Assembly (NCBI GenBank): GCA_037013685.1
Contig: CM072888.1
Span: forward strand, 6,987,034 to 7,051,033
Source of the DNA: Acridotheres tristis
Taxonomy: Eukaryota > Chordata > Aves > Passeriformes > Sturnidae
Direction of reading: 5' to 3'
Length of the DNA stretch: 64,000 nt
Position numbers and translations under genes: made by a program. Positions 40,648-53,400 of the stretch are shown here, piece after piece (position 1 is the first letter of the stretch; each line of letters opens with the position of its first letter). The notes beneath the pieces were generated by a model. It had not been told where the DNA came from, made no database searches, and saw only the letters and a program-made list of their open reading frames with translations.

Positions 40648-41082
40648 TATAGAACTAGAAAGAGACTCATAAATGGTTTAGGTTGGAAGGGACCTTCAAA
40701 GGCCATCTAGTCCAACCCTTTAGCAATGAGCAGGGTTATCTTCAACTGGACCAGGTTGCTCAGAACCCCATCCAACCTGGCCCCAAGTGTTTCCAGGGAT
40801 GGAGCATCCACCAACCCTCTGGGAATCAGGAATTGCATCTGTTTTGCCACCCTCATAACGAAAATTTCTTCTGACATCTGGTCTGAATCCATCTGCTTTT
40901 TGCTTAAAACCATTTCTCCTTGTCCTCTTGGAGCAGACCCTGCTAAAATGTCTTCTTCCAACTTTCTTATAAACCCCCTTTGAGTACTGAAAAGCTACAA
41001 TAATGTCTCACTCCTTTTAGATGAGCTTTCTTTTCTCCAGCTTGAACCCCAACTTTGCAAGCACACAGAGCAGTTCCTCAGG
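40648..41082 (-). mobile_element. CR1 LINE 3'-end fragment (5'-truncated, antisense)
   Basis: Read on the plus strand, this stretch follows the reverse complement of the avian CR1 3' end. It contains the landmarks GGTTGGAAGGGACCTTCAAA, CATCTAGTCCAACCC, CCAGGTTGCTCAGAACCCCA, TCCAACCTGGCCCCAAGTGT, the CCACCCTCATAACG segment, the AAACCATTTCTCCTTGTCCT segment and the TTTCTTTTCTCCAGCTTGAA segment, in consensus order. The element therefore lies on the minus strand with its 3' end near 40,648. Decayed copies of the short CR1 terminal repeat are discernible at 40,648-40,675. Similarity ends near 41,082, far short of the reverse-transcriptase region, so this is a typical dead-on-arrival 5'-truncated copy. 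Many substitutions and small indels against the remembered consensus indicate an old insertion. Short open frames inside it, including a minus-strand frame at 40,707-40,961, are by-products of the repeat and not genes. CR1 family membership is near certain; the subfamily cannot be assigned by eye. Confidence 0.93.
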
Positions 41083-43771
41083 TAAAACGAAGGATGTCTG
41101 TGCTTTTCCCATGTATTTGTATAAACAGCCTCTGGTTTTGCACATGAGATGATAAAACCACACAGAAGATGGCTCTGTTGGGATGTAGGAAAAATTTAAC
41201 TTTGGGAGTTATCTGTTTATTATCTGCCTTAGTTAAGTGCTCCTGATCTTCAAAAGCAGATCAGAACATTTCTTTTTTCATATGTCTTTAATGATGCCAA
41301 CTCTGATTCTTTCCTTCTGCTGTGATTTTTGATTATAAACTTACCAGTTTGTCTTCCTGCAATCGTTTCCATGTAGGGGGGTGGGTTTCAGTAAAAGGAA
41401 AATCATCCTCAGCTATTTAAATGTTGTGAACATTTACTGAGCACCATTTTACACTGTTGAAATTTTCTGTGCTATTTGGTACTTATTTTTAGTTTCATTC
41501 ATTATTTTTCACTTGTTTTAGCAATCACAGTGATTTATGTTTTCCCTCTGCTTTCAAAATGTGTATTTTTGAGACAGATTTTGTTTTGAATATACTTAAA
41601 TGTTTAAACCTATGGGAACACATCAAGGCTATTTTGTATAATCTATTTCTCTAGGAAAGATGTGGAATATTTAGGCTATTTCTACTCTTTAGTTACTACA
41701 GCATTAATGCAGTTCCTGCATTTTGGTGATAGCTGTCATGGGCCAGAGCCTAAGCTCTTTTAACCTTCATTGTTATGAGGCAAAGTTTTTGGCCGTTCAG
41801 TCTTGTAAGGCAGTTCTTTTGCATTTGTGAACTACTTTGGAAATTGCACAGCTCCTAAAATCAGACCTGGGGCAGAGCTGAGCAGCTCCAGAGGGAAGAA
41901 AGACAAGGAGGTGCACTGCCTGAGAGAAAAGACTCCTGGAAGCAGGGTTGGTTTTGGCTAAAGGAAAATAAAAGAGAGACACAGTGACAGTTTTCAAAAT
42001 ACATAGATTAAGATTTAAAGGAATTAATTATTTTTAATGTCCATGGAGATAAGAAGATAGAATGGCCTGAAATTGCAGCAAGGGGGTTTGGATTAGGTAC
42101 ACATGTAGATATACACAGTAGCCAGTGTGCTTACAGTTTGCTTGTAGGGCTCAAAACGTGTGTATTTGAGTGTTTGCACATTCTGAGGGACTTGCTGAAA
42201 TTCATAGATGAACAGGTCTCTCTTCTCAAATTGGTTTTTGTGCAGCGCAAATCAAATTTAAATTTCGCAAAATTATTAATGGCTAATTGAGGGCTCCTGA
42301 GAGATGACAATGTCCTAGATAGTTGCAAATTTTTTTCCAGTGTCACTGTCTATGTCTCTGCTCCAATGCTCTGAAATGAGTCAGTAGTCAGCTTTCATTT
42401 GTTCAGTTTAATTAAATTCCACCTGAATAAATGTGTTGTGCAAATGCTGAAATTTTCTGGATGATGTATGCAGCCGAGATCTAATTGGATCTACACAGCC
42501 CTGGATTGTAAGCTACTCTCTTGCAGAAAGGTGTGCTCCATGTAATTACTTAAATAATAACTTAGATGAACTTGTAAGGGTAATTATATAAAGAAGGCAA
42601 AGCAAAACTGCACACAGAGAACTATTTTTGAATGTATCATCATTCTTAGAATAAGAAAAATCATTGGCACACTGGAAGCATATTTCACTTTCAAAACACA
42701 GTCTAGAGTGTAGCAGCTTGTTTACTGATCCTGATACTGTCCTGTCTACATACTACATTAATTAAACTAGTGCTGTAATCAGATGGAACAGCATTTTCTG
42801 CTAAAATGTCTTGCCTCTTGTAGAATGACATTGATGAATTGTATTTTTGTGTATTATCTGTGATGTGAGGAATTGAAACAAATGCCAGATCATTGTCCTC
42901 CTCTTCCACACATAGTGCAAAAATGGACGAAAAATACTCCCCCTCTGCCAAATCTCCTGGCCCTGAGTGACTGATGGAGGTGTGGAACGCTCACAGGCAA
43001 TGAGGAGCATGGATCCCCATCAGTCAGGTAAGCAGTGCTCACAGGGGCTGGGAGCAGAACTTGTCCTTTTCACATGGTTCAGAAATTCCTTTTCTCTTGC
43101 ACTGTATTTTACAATATTGACTCTCCTTCAGGACCTGCATGAAGTTCACTCCTGTGTATGATTTTACAGTACCTGACTGCAATTTCTGCATCAGTGTAAT
43201 TCTCCGAGTCTTTCCTTGCTTGGAAATTCACATGGACTCCGTTTCCTTTCTACTTGCTCCTAAGGTCATTTTCCTGTTACGTTTTAAACGAATTTTAATT
43301 TTTTTTTTTTTCCTTTTGAATCCTTGTTTTGCAAGTTCTGTTTAATCTAGGACAGTCTTTCAAAGAACTTTATTGCCTGGAAGTTGCAAAGCAGAGTTGA
43401 GCAAAACTAGTGGCAGATATCTGACTAATGATTTAAGAGGTTAGTCTGCTCCCACTATTTATGTTTATCTAAATTCCTGTAGGTCAGAAATTTCTGTACT
43501 GCTGTAGACATATGTTTTTAATACATACTCTCATTGTGGTGGTATTTTCATTGCAAATTGAATTAGAACTTGCCTTTGCTTTTACTGAAATTTAAAGGTA
43601 GTCACAAATGTTTTAATAATTACAAAATTTAGAATAGTTAACACCTATTGCAAAGAGAGAAGTCCTAGATAATCTTTTGATCTTCTGACACAGAAGAATG
43701 AGTCTAAGTTATGGAAAATGCTTGGGTTTCTATAAAATTCCATATTTATTTACATAAAAATAACAGCTGTG

Positions 43772-43801
43772 AATTAGAGGAAAATTAGTTTTCCTCTAAT
43801 T
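43772..43801. repeat. Perfect inverted repeat, 13-bp arms with 4-bp loop
   Basis: AATTAGAGGAAAA is followed by TTAG and then its exact reverse complement TTTTCCTCTAATT. The 30-base unit could extrude as a hairpin in either strand. Flanking bases (G and T) do not extend the pairing. No transposon arms or RNA-gene features surround it. It is too short for a microRNA precursor, so it is either a chance palindrome, a DNA hairpin from template-switch mutagenesis, or a dimer-binding site. Confidence 0.9.
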
Positions 43802-46800
43802 TCCTAGATTCTTTTCATATGTGAGAGGCCCTTGAAATCATGATTGGTATAGACACATAAAATTTCATAAAGGTTTTTTATTTGCATGCTGAAAATAAAG
43901 TCCAAATTACTGAGTGTAAGATTTGGAACAATTTGCTCTAATCCACACATCATGTCTCCCAGGAAATTTTCCAGATTACAGGTTTCCACTGTTAGTTTCC
44001 CCCTTGAGGTCTCTTGAGCTTTCTGAACCTTGTCCCACCCTTCATGTAACGAAGGTAAATGTAATGTAACCTTCCTGTAATGGTCTAAATGCCATTCTGC
44101 ACATGATGGCACCCCTAGGTGCAATGGGAAGATGAAAAGAAAGCAGTGGCTCCTCCTGGAGTTTTCCAGACTGATGGCAGCTCAGAGAGGACTGCACTGG
44201 CAGTGTGCATGCAGAGAAGGAGAAATAAATAAAGAGGGACATTGGACAGGATACTAGATAGCCTTGGTGCCTTGGTTGCACAAGCAATAAAGCCCCGTGG
44301 CTTTATAACCCAAATTTGATATTGGTTGATATTCCAAGAGGAGTTTGGAAGTCAGTGAGTGCTCTCAACAGTTGCTTCATAAACTATTATTATGCTTTAA
44401 TATGTGTTAAGAAAAATGGATTGATTTGGTTAGTAGTAACAGGACCAAATTCAATTTCTAGAGTAAAGCAATAAATACTGGGTTTAGTCACCACGCAGAG
44501 ATCAGTGAAAATGAAATTGTCCGGGTGCTCAGAGAGCTCCATTTTTCAGTGTTTGCTCCCCAAAGGGCCCTGTGCTCTTGCATTGGATTAGGGCAGCCAT
44601 TCAACCTGAGGCCCATTCAGTTGATTGACTCAGGTGACTGTATTCCTTCTCCCTGGGCTACATCCTGTTCTCCACTTCATGGCATGACTATTAGTTTTGT
44701 TCTTTATGGACCTATTAACAAAAACAAGAAGGAATCTATTACTGTATTTAACTTCCTATTTCCACTTTGTTCTCCCACTTCAACACAATTTTCTCAAGTA
44801 ATTTAACTCATTCTGCAAGGAATGGGGGGAAGCAGAATCTGCTCAGTGTGTTCATCTGCTTTACTAAGAGGTGTGGGGTTAGATTTCATTTTAGTTGCTC
44901 TCCGTTAAACCTGCATTCACGCTGCACTTTCTCAGCATCAATTTCACACTGGTGCCCTTTCTGAGATTTACTGTGCATCCTTGGAGACAGATCTGGGTGC
45001 TCCATGTTTTTTGTTTCCACCAGGAGGGAAGGGGCTTGGAATGATAGTTCTCTGGCTTAGGAATATCAGGGGACAGCCAGTATGGACACGAGACAGCCTC
45101 TCTCTCAAAAGAAACCCTACAACAAACTAAATTAGTGATGTAGCTGCACCCACTGAGCCCACCAGCAGTTTAATTTAATTTTCTTGGATTTTTTCTTGTG
45201 GCTTACTGTTGCGTTTATTAGGGGCTTCTAAAAAAAAAGATTACCCTTGTTACTGCCAGTCAAAGCAAATGCTGCATGTGTTTGGAATTAGGTGGTCAAA
45301 CTCAGCTGGATTATCTGGCAGAGATGATGAACAGTTTAGGGCAGAAGAAGTGAAAAGGATCAAGTGCCAGTGCCTTGCTGGATGTCACTGGATAGGAGTG
45401 CACCTATAGCTTAAGGAAGGGGGCTGTGACATGCCCACACTTGTCATAGGTGTGACGTGGGGAAGGAGACAAGGAGGGGCATGCACAACAGCTGAAAAAA
45501 GTCTTGAGAGTTCTTGGAAATGGTAGGAGAATCCTCACCTGCAGATTTTAATAAAGGTCTGTCTTTAACCCCATTATAAATATAGATGTCACCACCACTT
45601 GGTACTGAAGAGAGAAATGTAACAACGTTCTAATGCTCTATTTAAGAGACTACTTTTCTAGCAATGCTAAACCAGCTTCCTTACTTTTCTTTCTTTGTAA
45701 TCAGCTAATAATTGTGACATTTTTCTTGGCTTTAACTGTGTATCCCTGAAGACATGTTAAAGACCCCCTGTGATTACAGCAATGGGAATCACGTTGCTGA
45801 AGTGATGGTAACACAGACACTTATTAAAACCTGGCTCCTGCTGTTTGTGTTTTATCAAGACTACACTTGACAAATTTTGAAGTAGAGTTATACGATTCCT
45901 GACAACTAGAAATTATGCTATAGCCCAAGTGTTGGGTGAGAATATCAAGTATGAACTGTCATAACATCTGAAACCAGAAGTGATGGTGGATTGCTTGATG
46001 GTGCATTTAACAGATTGTTGGTTTTGTGGCTGGTGTAAAGCAGATCTCTTGGCATATTGTGCACACTAAGAGATCACATGGTGCAGTGTGCTGTTGGAAT
46101 GTTTGCAAGGCATTTGTGGTGTTCATCTGCTATTCTCAAGTCTCAGGTGAAAATACAATGCCACTTCTTTAAGCCTGTCCACCTAAATAGCACTTTAACT
46201 TTAAATAAATACTTGACATGTATCAGAAAAGAACATAATTGTAACTGGTTTACACTGTCTCTTGAATCAGTAGCTTATGTTTGCCTTGTAACTTACACAG
46301 CCATTCTATTTTCGCTTCTAGTGTTTATACCCCTTTCCCTTTCAGGCAACTGCAAAAGCCAGAAAATAGCCTTTGTGAAAATGGTGCTGAGATTTAGAGC
46401 ACCAGAGCAATCTCATTATCAGTTTACATTGCCAATAGGAAATCAGAGATTGTTCAGCACATCAGGCAGTGGAGTGGGGGCATGTACTGTGCAGCCCAAG
46501 GGCCAGATGGGACCTGCTGGGTCATATGATGTGGTCTCCAGCTGCCCTCTCCCTGCATCCAAGGGATGGGGACACAGCAGCAGAGCTGCTGGCTGCTGCT
46601 GCTGTTAAGGAAATTGAACCACCATACTTTATTTTCCATCTGCGTGCCAAGTATGGTTATTTGCAATTGTAATAAATGTCTGATGTTTATATGGATACTG
46701 ATGAAGGCCATTGGGTTCCTCATGAGGAACCTGTATCAACTTCAGGACTGCAAAGGGAATCCTCCTGGTAGTGCTGGGAGGGGCTGCCTTGCACTGTGAG

Positions 46801-47109
46801 CCTGGGCTGCTCTTGGAGGAATGGAACAGAAACCCCTTTAGGTCATCTTTCACACTCAGCCCTTGGGTTCAGGAGCAAGAAGGTAGGCAAAGAATATTCT
46901 CACTGTATATATTTTCAATGCCTCAACCCTTTGAGTTCAGCAGACACGTGCATGAAAAACCCCCACTACATCACCGAGGTCTTCGTGATGGATCTGCAAA
47001 TGACATTACACTTGTCGAATTTTTATGCTGTGGAAAGAATTTTAATTATTTTAATTACTGTTTCTGAGTTTCTGGGAAATAGAATCTTTCATTAGTGCAT
47101 CCAGCTGTG

Positions 47110-47560
47110 CAAATGAAATATATAATCAATATAAAATGGTTTTGTCATACCCTGTTTGAACAACGATCTATGCTGGTTTAAAATTCAGAGGGTTCTTCCG
47201 TGATAAAGTTCTATTAATGCTTTCATTAACAAGAAATTACATTACAATGTCTGTGGGGCTTACTTCAGTGAAAGGACAATTTCTTTGTTGGTAATTTCAT
47301 CTTGACGTTACTCCCCGCCATTCAGCTTCTCAAAATGACATTTTTCTAAAAATCAGTGCTAATGCAGTAGTTAACCTTTCTCAATATTATTTAAGAAGAT
47401 AATGCCGAGATACAGTCACACAAATAATTAAACCTTGCAAGCCTCCATTTTACCCACTGCTGCAAAAGTACAGCACAACTTCCACCATTTTCTTTATTTC
47501 ACAGATACTACTTTTAAAATGGGAATATTGACCTTGAAATCATAAACGAGGGTTCATTGG
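47110..47560. promoter_or_regulatory. Candidate conserved non-coding block
   Basis: About 450 bases in which CpG dinucleotides are kept despite A+T-richness (near 47,164, 47,199, 47,306, 47,317 and 47,405). Motifs include CTATTAATGCTTTCATTAAC, TTACATTACAATG with a SOX-like ACAATG, TGACGTTA (CRE-like) at 47,303-47,310, TTTCTTTGTTGG and CAAATAATTAAACC. It is closed in all frames and free of simple repeats. Retained CpGs and dense factor cores are typical of conserved enhancers; alignment to other vertebrates would decide. Confidence 0.27.
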
Positions 47561-48044
47561 CTGACATACAGAATATGAGGATTATTTTTTGTATGGAAAG
47601 GAAGCATGTAAAGATACTGTCAAAGCATTTGTACCAATTTCATTTACTTTTAGAAAGGGACAGAATTCTAAGGTCCTTTGTATTATTTCTTTTATGATAA
47701 AACTAATGTTGAACAAGATATGAGGGAGGGTTACATAACTGAAAGGTGCACAAACAGTTTACTCAAGGTAGCCCTACACTTTCATTTATTTTATTTATGT
47801 ATTGTCACAAAAAAAATGTTTTCTCTCTTTTTGGGGGATTAAATCTTAGTGTGACCCCTCTCATGCAAATTATATCTTTGCCTGGGGAAAGCAAAGTGTG
47901 TGTTTTACGCTTTGATCCATTGGGGAATTATGAGTGACAGGTACTGGAAACTGAACTTCTGCAGTGTAAAACATGGGGAATAAGCATCCATCTTGACTTT
48001 CAGTGTCACTTCAAAAAGGAGGTGAAAGTGCAAGGGTTTTGGTG

Positions 48045-48076
48045 TCCTGCCATAAATCACTCCTGCCATAAATCAC
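48045..48076. repeat. Exact 16-bp tandem duplication
   Basis: TCCTGCCATAAATCAC occurs twice back to back without a mismatch. The lack of divergence suggests a recent slippage or duplication event in otherwise unique sequence. Confidence 0.95.
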
Positions 48077-50142
48077 TTCTTCAGTGTCTCCCAAAAATGC
48101 AGTCTTCTTGAAAATGGACATCTATAAAATGATTAATTCATATTATGTTTTATTTGAGTCTCCATTTATGAGGTTAGGGTGTTTTGTTTGCTGGCTGCTG
48201 TTGACAGTCATGGTGGATAAAAAGCTTCAATTTCTTTCACATGAAAGCTAAAATTCTTATCCAGTCACTGGGTTCTAGGAGCTCTGATCAACTATAGGGA
48301 GACACTTAATAATCAAAGCTTGAAAACAGATATGGCTGCTTCTGTGACAGGATTTTCAATGAGAATGAAAGTAGTTCTGGTGGATCATGACCAGTGAGTG
48401 AGAGCAGATTCTGTGTTGTCAATCTGTTTTGAGCTGCTCATAACAATAGATGGTAATGCTGCATGGGTGAACGAGCTGGGGATTTCTTTCCTCTAAATAA
48501 ATCCTAGTGTCATCATGGATGTTGATAGCAAAATTGGTCAGATAGAAACTTTCTAAACACAGTTTTGAGTAGTAGAAAGGAGATATTCTTCATTGGAGGG
48601 TGCTGGGCACTCAGGGAATGCTTCCTCTGATGGAGTGCACTGTGTTTGGTGAGAAGTCTTTATCCTACAGGAGACTTGAAAGGAGCATCCCAGAAATGTT
48701 CTCCAGCAAATTTCACAGGTTCCAAGCTACAGAAGACCAGGCAGTCAGGGAATCATCCTGCTCCTGAAAGGCTGTGTGCCAACACCTATAATTAAAAGTC
48801 TGGTGGGAGAGTATCACACCACTGCAATGTTTTGGGCTAAGCAGGCAGTTTGCAGTTTGCACAGAGGTCAGCTGGTCAGATTGCTGCCATCAGTTCTCTG
48901 CACTCTTTTCACTCACAGTATTAAAAAGCTGAAGTGCACTGCATAGTTCTTTAGTTAATTTTTAAGAGGCAGAAAGAAACTGGCAAAGCATAAAAGGCTC
49001 AAGTATCTGCATATCAACCAGACAACAGCACAGTGTAAAAAAAGCAGCAAAATATTTTATTAATATTTCAAGAAGTTCTTGCTCTACTGCTCTATGAGAC
49101 TATCCTTTATTTAACCTTTATTGGTGTCAGAACAGTCTTGAGACTTGCCAAATATAAGAGGATGCATTTTCATTGTGTTTAGCAATCGTGGATGTCACAG
49201 AAGGAAGGTAAGTATTAGGAATTGGCATAATCTAAAAGTCACTCAAATTAAAAGTAAAGAATGCATATTTTTGTAGATGATCATGCCAGGAAAATAGCAT
49301 TGGGAAATTAATATCTGTCTCTGAACAAAGAGGACTTTTTGAAAGCAAAAATAGATATAGCAAAGCAATGAATACAATGAAGACATCAGAAGAACACCAC
49401 AAGAATGATTACATCAAATCAAAAAGAGTTTAAATATTTTAAGGTGCAAGGCAGATCAAAGGTATCAAAATTTGTGAAGCCTATGAGAAAATAAGATGCT
49501 AAGAAGCAAAGATTAGTTAGTGAAAATGTAACATACCACTATTTAAAGTGAAAAATTAAATACAGCGTTCTAGGGTAAGACAAAATATTTAGTATTAATA
49601 ATCCTTTCATCTTTCATTAGATGAAACTAAAATATACATAACGCCTGAAAATTTATTATATTATTGAATTTGCCATCATGGTTATGCAGAATAAAAAGAC
49701 TAATTAACAATTATTTAAACTTCCTTGAATGTGAAAGTAAAAGTAATGGAGAAAATGAAATCAAGGACAGGATAAACAGTGAGAAAGCTTCTGACTTGGC
49801 TTGAGGAGAGTCGAATTAAACATTTTACTGGAGAATTTATATTGATGCCAGTGTTAGAGCTAGCTCAAATGGAACTAGGCTAGAGGAATATTTTATGATC
49901 TAATCATAGCCATGAAAAAGATCTCCATTAGGAACTATCTGGTCTGTGAAAATATTTTGGTTCACTGAGGTGATTTTACAGATATGTTTTGTAAAACTGT
50001 CATTTTCCCTTGCTGCTTCTTACCTCAGTATAGGTCTAAGTATTGTTAGTCCAGAAATTAAGTAAGATATACAAATATTTACTTGACAAGGTGCTTTTAA
50101 ACACAATTTGCCATTTGTTTTTGTGTCCACAGCTCCAAACCC

Positions 50143-50172
50143 AAGGAATTAGAAACCAAAAGGAATTAGAAA
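50143..50172. repeat. Near-tandem repeat of a 13-bp motif
   Basis: AAGGAATTAGAAA occurs at 50,143-50,155 and again at 50,160-50,172, separated by four bases. It is a small local duplication in A+G-rich DNA. Confidence 0.85.
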
Positions 50173-50595
50173 GGAAAGGGATCTGCTGTGAAGCTTACAA
50201 AGTAAGGTTAATGTGACATTTTTTCTGTTAGGTAATCTAGACTAAGCTTCCAAACCATTCTCTTGTCCAGTCCCCAGGAACACATTGTTTGAGTGCTTTG
50301 AAGACATCACTTGGTTCCTTTGAACCTGGGTCATGGCAGGATCCTGCTTCCTATTTATCACCATGGCAGCATGTGAGTATGTGTGGATTCCACATTTATT
50401 CCTCTTTCCTTCTTGGCACCCTCTCTTTTGCTTCTCTGTGCATGTGGTGTGCTCAGCATGTGACAGAACAGTGAATTCTGCAAGGAGAGCTACACAGTCA
50501 CTGTAATTCGTCAAACACATTGATGGGGGGGACACACCATGTGGAGGAGGGAGGTGATTATTTTTTTTTTTTCTGTTTTGAATATATTAAGAGTA

Positions 50596-50685
50596 CACCT
50601 GTGTTTTACAGACCAGTAAACTGCAAGAGAGGGACCTGAAAGCCACTTGGAGAGGCTGATGCAGTCTAGAATGCTCTACTGCATT
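50596..50685 (-). mobile_element. Possible MIR-like SINE fragment (antisense, weak)
   Basis: GTTTTACAGACCAGTAAACTG resembles the antisense MIR stretch ATTTTACAGATGAGGAAACTG, and the following CAAGAGAGGGACCTGAAAG and CCACTTGGAGAGGCTGATGC can be laid against GCACAGAGAGGTTAAGTGA and CTTGCCCAAGGTCACACAGC with gaps. Only the first 20 or so bases match well, so this could be a coincidence. Confidence 0.33.
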
Positions 50686-52215
50686 ATAGACAAAGAAATA
50701 CGAGCAGTATGAAAGTATAGTCTGTATCCATTTGTCCATTATCTCTTAATGAAATTAAATAATGCAATGGGACCACATGTTTGAACAATAAATAGACAAT
50801 ACAATTCTTAACAGTGTGAAGATTAAGACAAAATGTTTTTTTTCCTAAAGCTTTCATCCAGGGAAAAAGAGCTTCCTGCTTGCTTCAAGTAAGATTAGCT
50901 GGAAAAATCCTATCATATACCTAGAATAAAGTCTGAGAGGCAACAGGCAAATATTTTAATATGGCAAGATTTTTATTGGTTTTAATTAAGCAACGGCTTT
51001 TTTGTTGAATGTCTTTAATCTTCCATTACCACCCAAAAGCACTGAACCTGACATGAGTTATTTATTGAGTCGCTGAGAAATACAGTTCAAGATTTTCTTA
51101 GGAATACTTCATACAGAAAATACACTGGAAACAACAGAGATTTTTAGAAATACAAGTGTTTCAGGGTCCTGATTTGAACACAAGGATGGCAAGTGAAAGA
51201 ATCGTGGTGGCTTCCATGGGGGTTGGCTCATGTCTCTAATGAGTGTTAGAGCTTATAGTAACTAGAAAAATGTGGGTTTTTTATGACTGAAAATGTCCCC
51301 AAAAATCAAAATCTGTCACCAAAAGCAGCCCTGAGTGTGTCTTTGGGAGCTTTCATGATTTACATGGGGACTAGATTTAGGGTGATGAGAGCCCAGAGCA
51401 GCAGGAATTGGGGCAGGAGCCCAGAGTTGAGCAGAGTTACTGCTCGGGCAGCTGAGAGCAGCCTCAGGGTGATGATGTTGGTGCTGGGGACTGTGTGCAC
51501 CATCCACAATTTGCCAGGTGAACTCCTCCAGCAGAGTTATCAGTGTACCCAAGAACCTGTGTCTGTTATCCCCTGTCTGTGAGCATCCCTTCTGATAGAG
51601 ACTTTTTTATCTGTAGGATAGGGAATTTATTCTGTAATCGACTCTTTCTACTTCTGTTGGCATAAGCCCAGGTTGTAGGCCCCCTAAGCTGAAAATCTGC
51701 CAACTGGGAAGTTATAATAGGAAAAAAACAGCTGCTGTTTTTCATACTGAAATCCTGGGCATAATGTGGAGCCCAAACTGTGATCTTAAGTTTTCCTTTC
51801 CTGGCAGAAAGCTTAAAAGATTCGTGAAAGTAGCAATACTGCTTGATCACCACAGAGATCATACCTCCAGAAACATGCAGGGCTTCTTTAAGACTCAAAA
51901 ATACCTCTCATATGAGGTCTAGGTTTGCAATTTTAGAAGGGAGGAACTTTACCCATGCTCCAGTGAAGTGTAGTTTTCTTTATTTAGAACCTGTCTCGTG
52001 AGTTTTCAGGAAAGAGTGAAAAAAAACCTTTAAGACTTGGTAATGCACAGGATATGCAACATTTCAGAGGTGAGAAACTTGTCTCTGTGTCTACAGGGCT
52101 TGTTCCTAAGGGTTTGCATCTAACCCTCCCTGCTGGAGTCAGTAGCACGTCTGATAAACCTGACATCTTCAGCCAAAATCTAGCTAGTAACTTCTGTGAA
52201 GAAAACCACCTTATG

Positions 52216-52248
52216 AAAAAAAAAAAACAAAAAAAAACCCCCAAAAAT
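52216..52248. repeat. A-rich tract with C interruptions
   Basis: Twelve A, one C, nine A, five C and five A in succession, the same A/C style as the tract near 25.8 kb. It lies between non-repetitive flanks, and I see no retroelement body upstream whose poly-A tail it could be. Confidence 0.8.
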
Positions 52249-53307
52249 TACCTAGTTCTGTTTAACATCCTTCATGATTTTCAAGCAGTGACTCCTGCAA
52301 ATAGAAACAAGAAAATAAACTGTTTTTTTGAGTTATTAACAGCCTGCTACGTAAAAGCTTTCAGTGGGTTTTGAACTCTTTGGCTCTACTTTGGTCCAGG
52401 ATTTCCAGCTTTTTTGCAAGATCAGATCCCAGGTATAAGACTAAGAACTGTATCTCTGCCTACTTCATTTAAAGTTAAAATAAAAAGAAGCATCTAGAAG
52501 TCCTGACAACGTTAGCACAGAGGAGACCAAGATGGAAGCATTACCTTGGATTGCTTGTGCCTTGTGCTGCTGGAGATACCAAGTTCCTATTTGAAGTGAT
52601 AATATGCCATTTTTTCTTTCCATGGGGAAAATGTTACCACATTGCTGTGTGAGTAGGTTGTCCCCAACCAATTTCCAGAGCAATGTCTAACATTGGCAGT
52701 GGAAATTTTCTCCCAATGAAATTCAGAATGAAGTTTAGGGCAGGAATGATATCTATGGTCTGATTGCTTATCCACTGAAATTAAATGACAGCCCTCTATT
52801 CAGTTCATTATGCATGAAATTAAGATAGAATCCAGGAAAGATAATGGAGTTTCAAAGGTGTGGAAGAGCTGGGGAGTGGGAATCCCAAGGTAGAGAATAT
52901 TGTGGCAAGAATTTGGGAAACCAAGTGTGTGCCCATACAGCCTTTTGGAGTGAGGCACAAGTTTCTGTGCCTCATTTCTAGGTTGGCCAGGCATTGCATT
53001 CAGTGTGTCATTATGCTTCAGCTAATAAATCCTGCTGCTAAATAGATGAGAGCTAATTGGGCAGGATATCTTAGATCAGATAAACCAGGTCTGGCACCTA
53101 GGGAACTTGGTTCATCAGGACAATGAGCTAAAGATAACAGGGAGTAAGGCTTTTTAAGAGGTTCTAGAAAATAAAGTGAAAATGGAATTAAACACTGCTG
53201 TATAGTCAGGAATTCTAAATGGAAATATTTCTGACATTAATCAGTATCTTAGTGCTTAAGTTTGCAATATAACCTTGATCTTTAGCACTGGTTGTGCAAA
53301 TAGGAGC

Positions 53308-53400
53308 TGTCTCGGTTTGACACAATTTCAGAAGAACACTCTAACTTTTAAAGTAAAAAGTAGATTTATAGAGTATCATATAATTCAGGATGGCAAGTAT
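53308..53400 (+). mobile_element. Possible decayed retroviral LTR 5' end
   Basis: TGTCTCGGTTTGACACAA is close to the TGTCnTGGTTTGA / TGTCTCGGTTTGA opening that I associate with endogenous-retrovirus LTRs of songbirds. LTRs begin with TG, which fits. Nothing downstream convinced me of a complete LTR: no clear CA end, no matching second LTR, no duplicated target site. The following A+T-rich DNA to about 53,580 could be a decayed LTR body or plain sequence. No retroviral gene is visible in the neighbourhood. Confidence 0.22.

Noticed and set aside
40683..40983. Open frames on both strands near 40.7-40.98 kb
   Set aside because: They lie inside the CR1 3' end. Such frames are a known source of false protein predictions in bird genomes.
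41736..41775. GGGCCAGAGCCTAAGCTCTTTT, reminiscent of the terminus of old amniote DNA-transposon repeats
   Set aside because: Similarity covers about 20 bases only and no second inverted end was found.
46057..46608. Longest open frame in the window, 183 codons on the plus strand
   Set aside because: No recognisable domain, composition changes abruptly within it, and it ends in a Cys run from a CTG repeat. A frame this long is uncommon but possible by chance across 64 kb in six frames.
47448..47545. CCATTTTACCCACTGCTGCAA and TTTTAAAATGGGAATATTG, each faintly MIR-like
   Set aside because: The two pieces point in opposite orientations and the match stops after about 15 bases; better explained as part of the regulatory-looking block.
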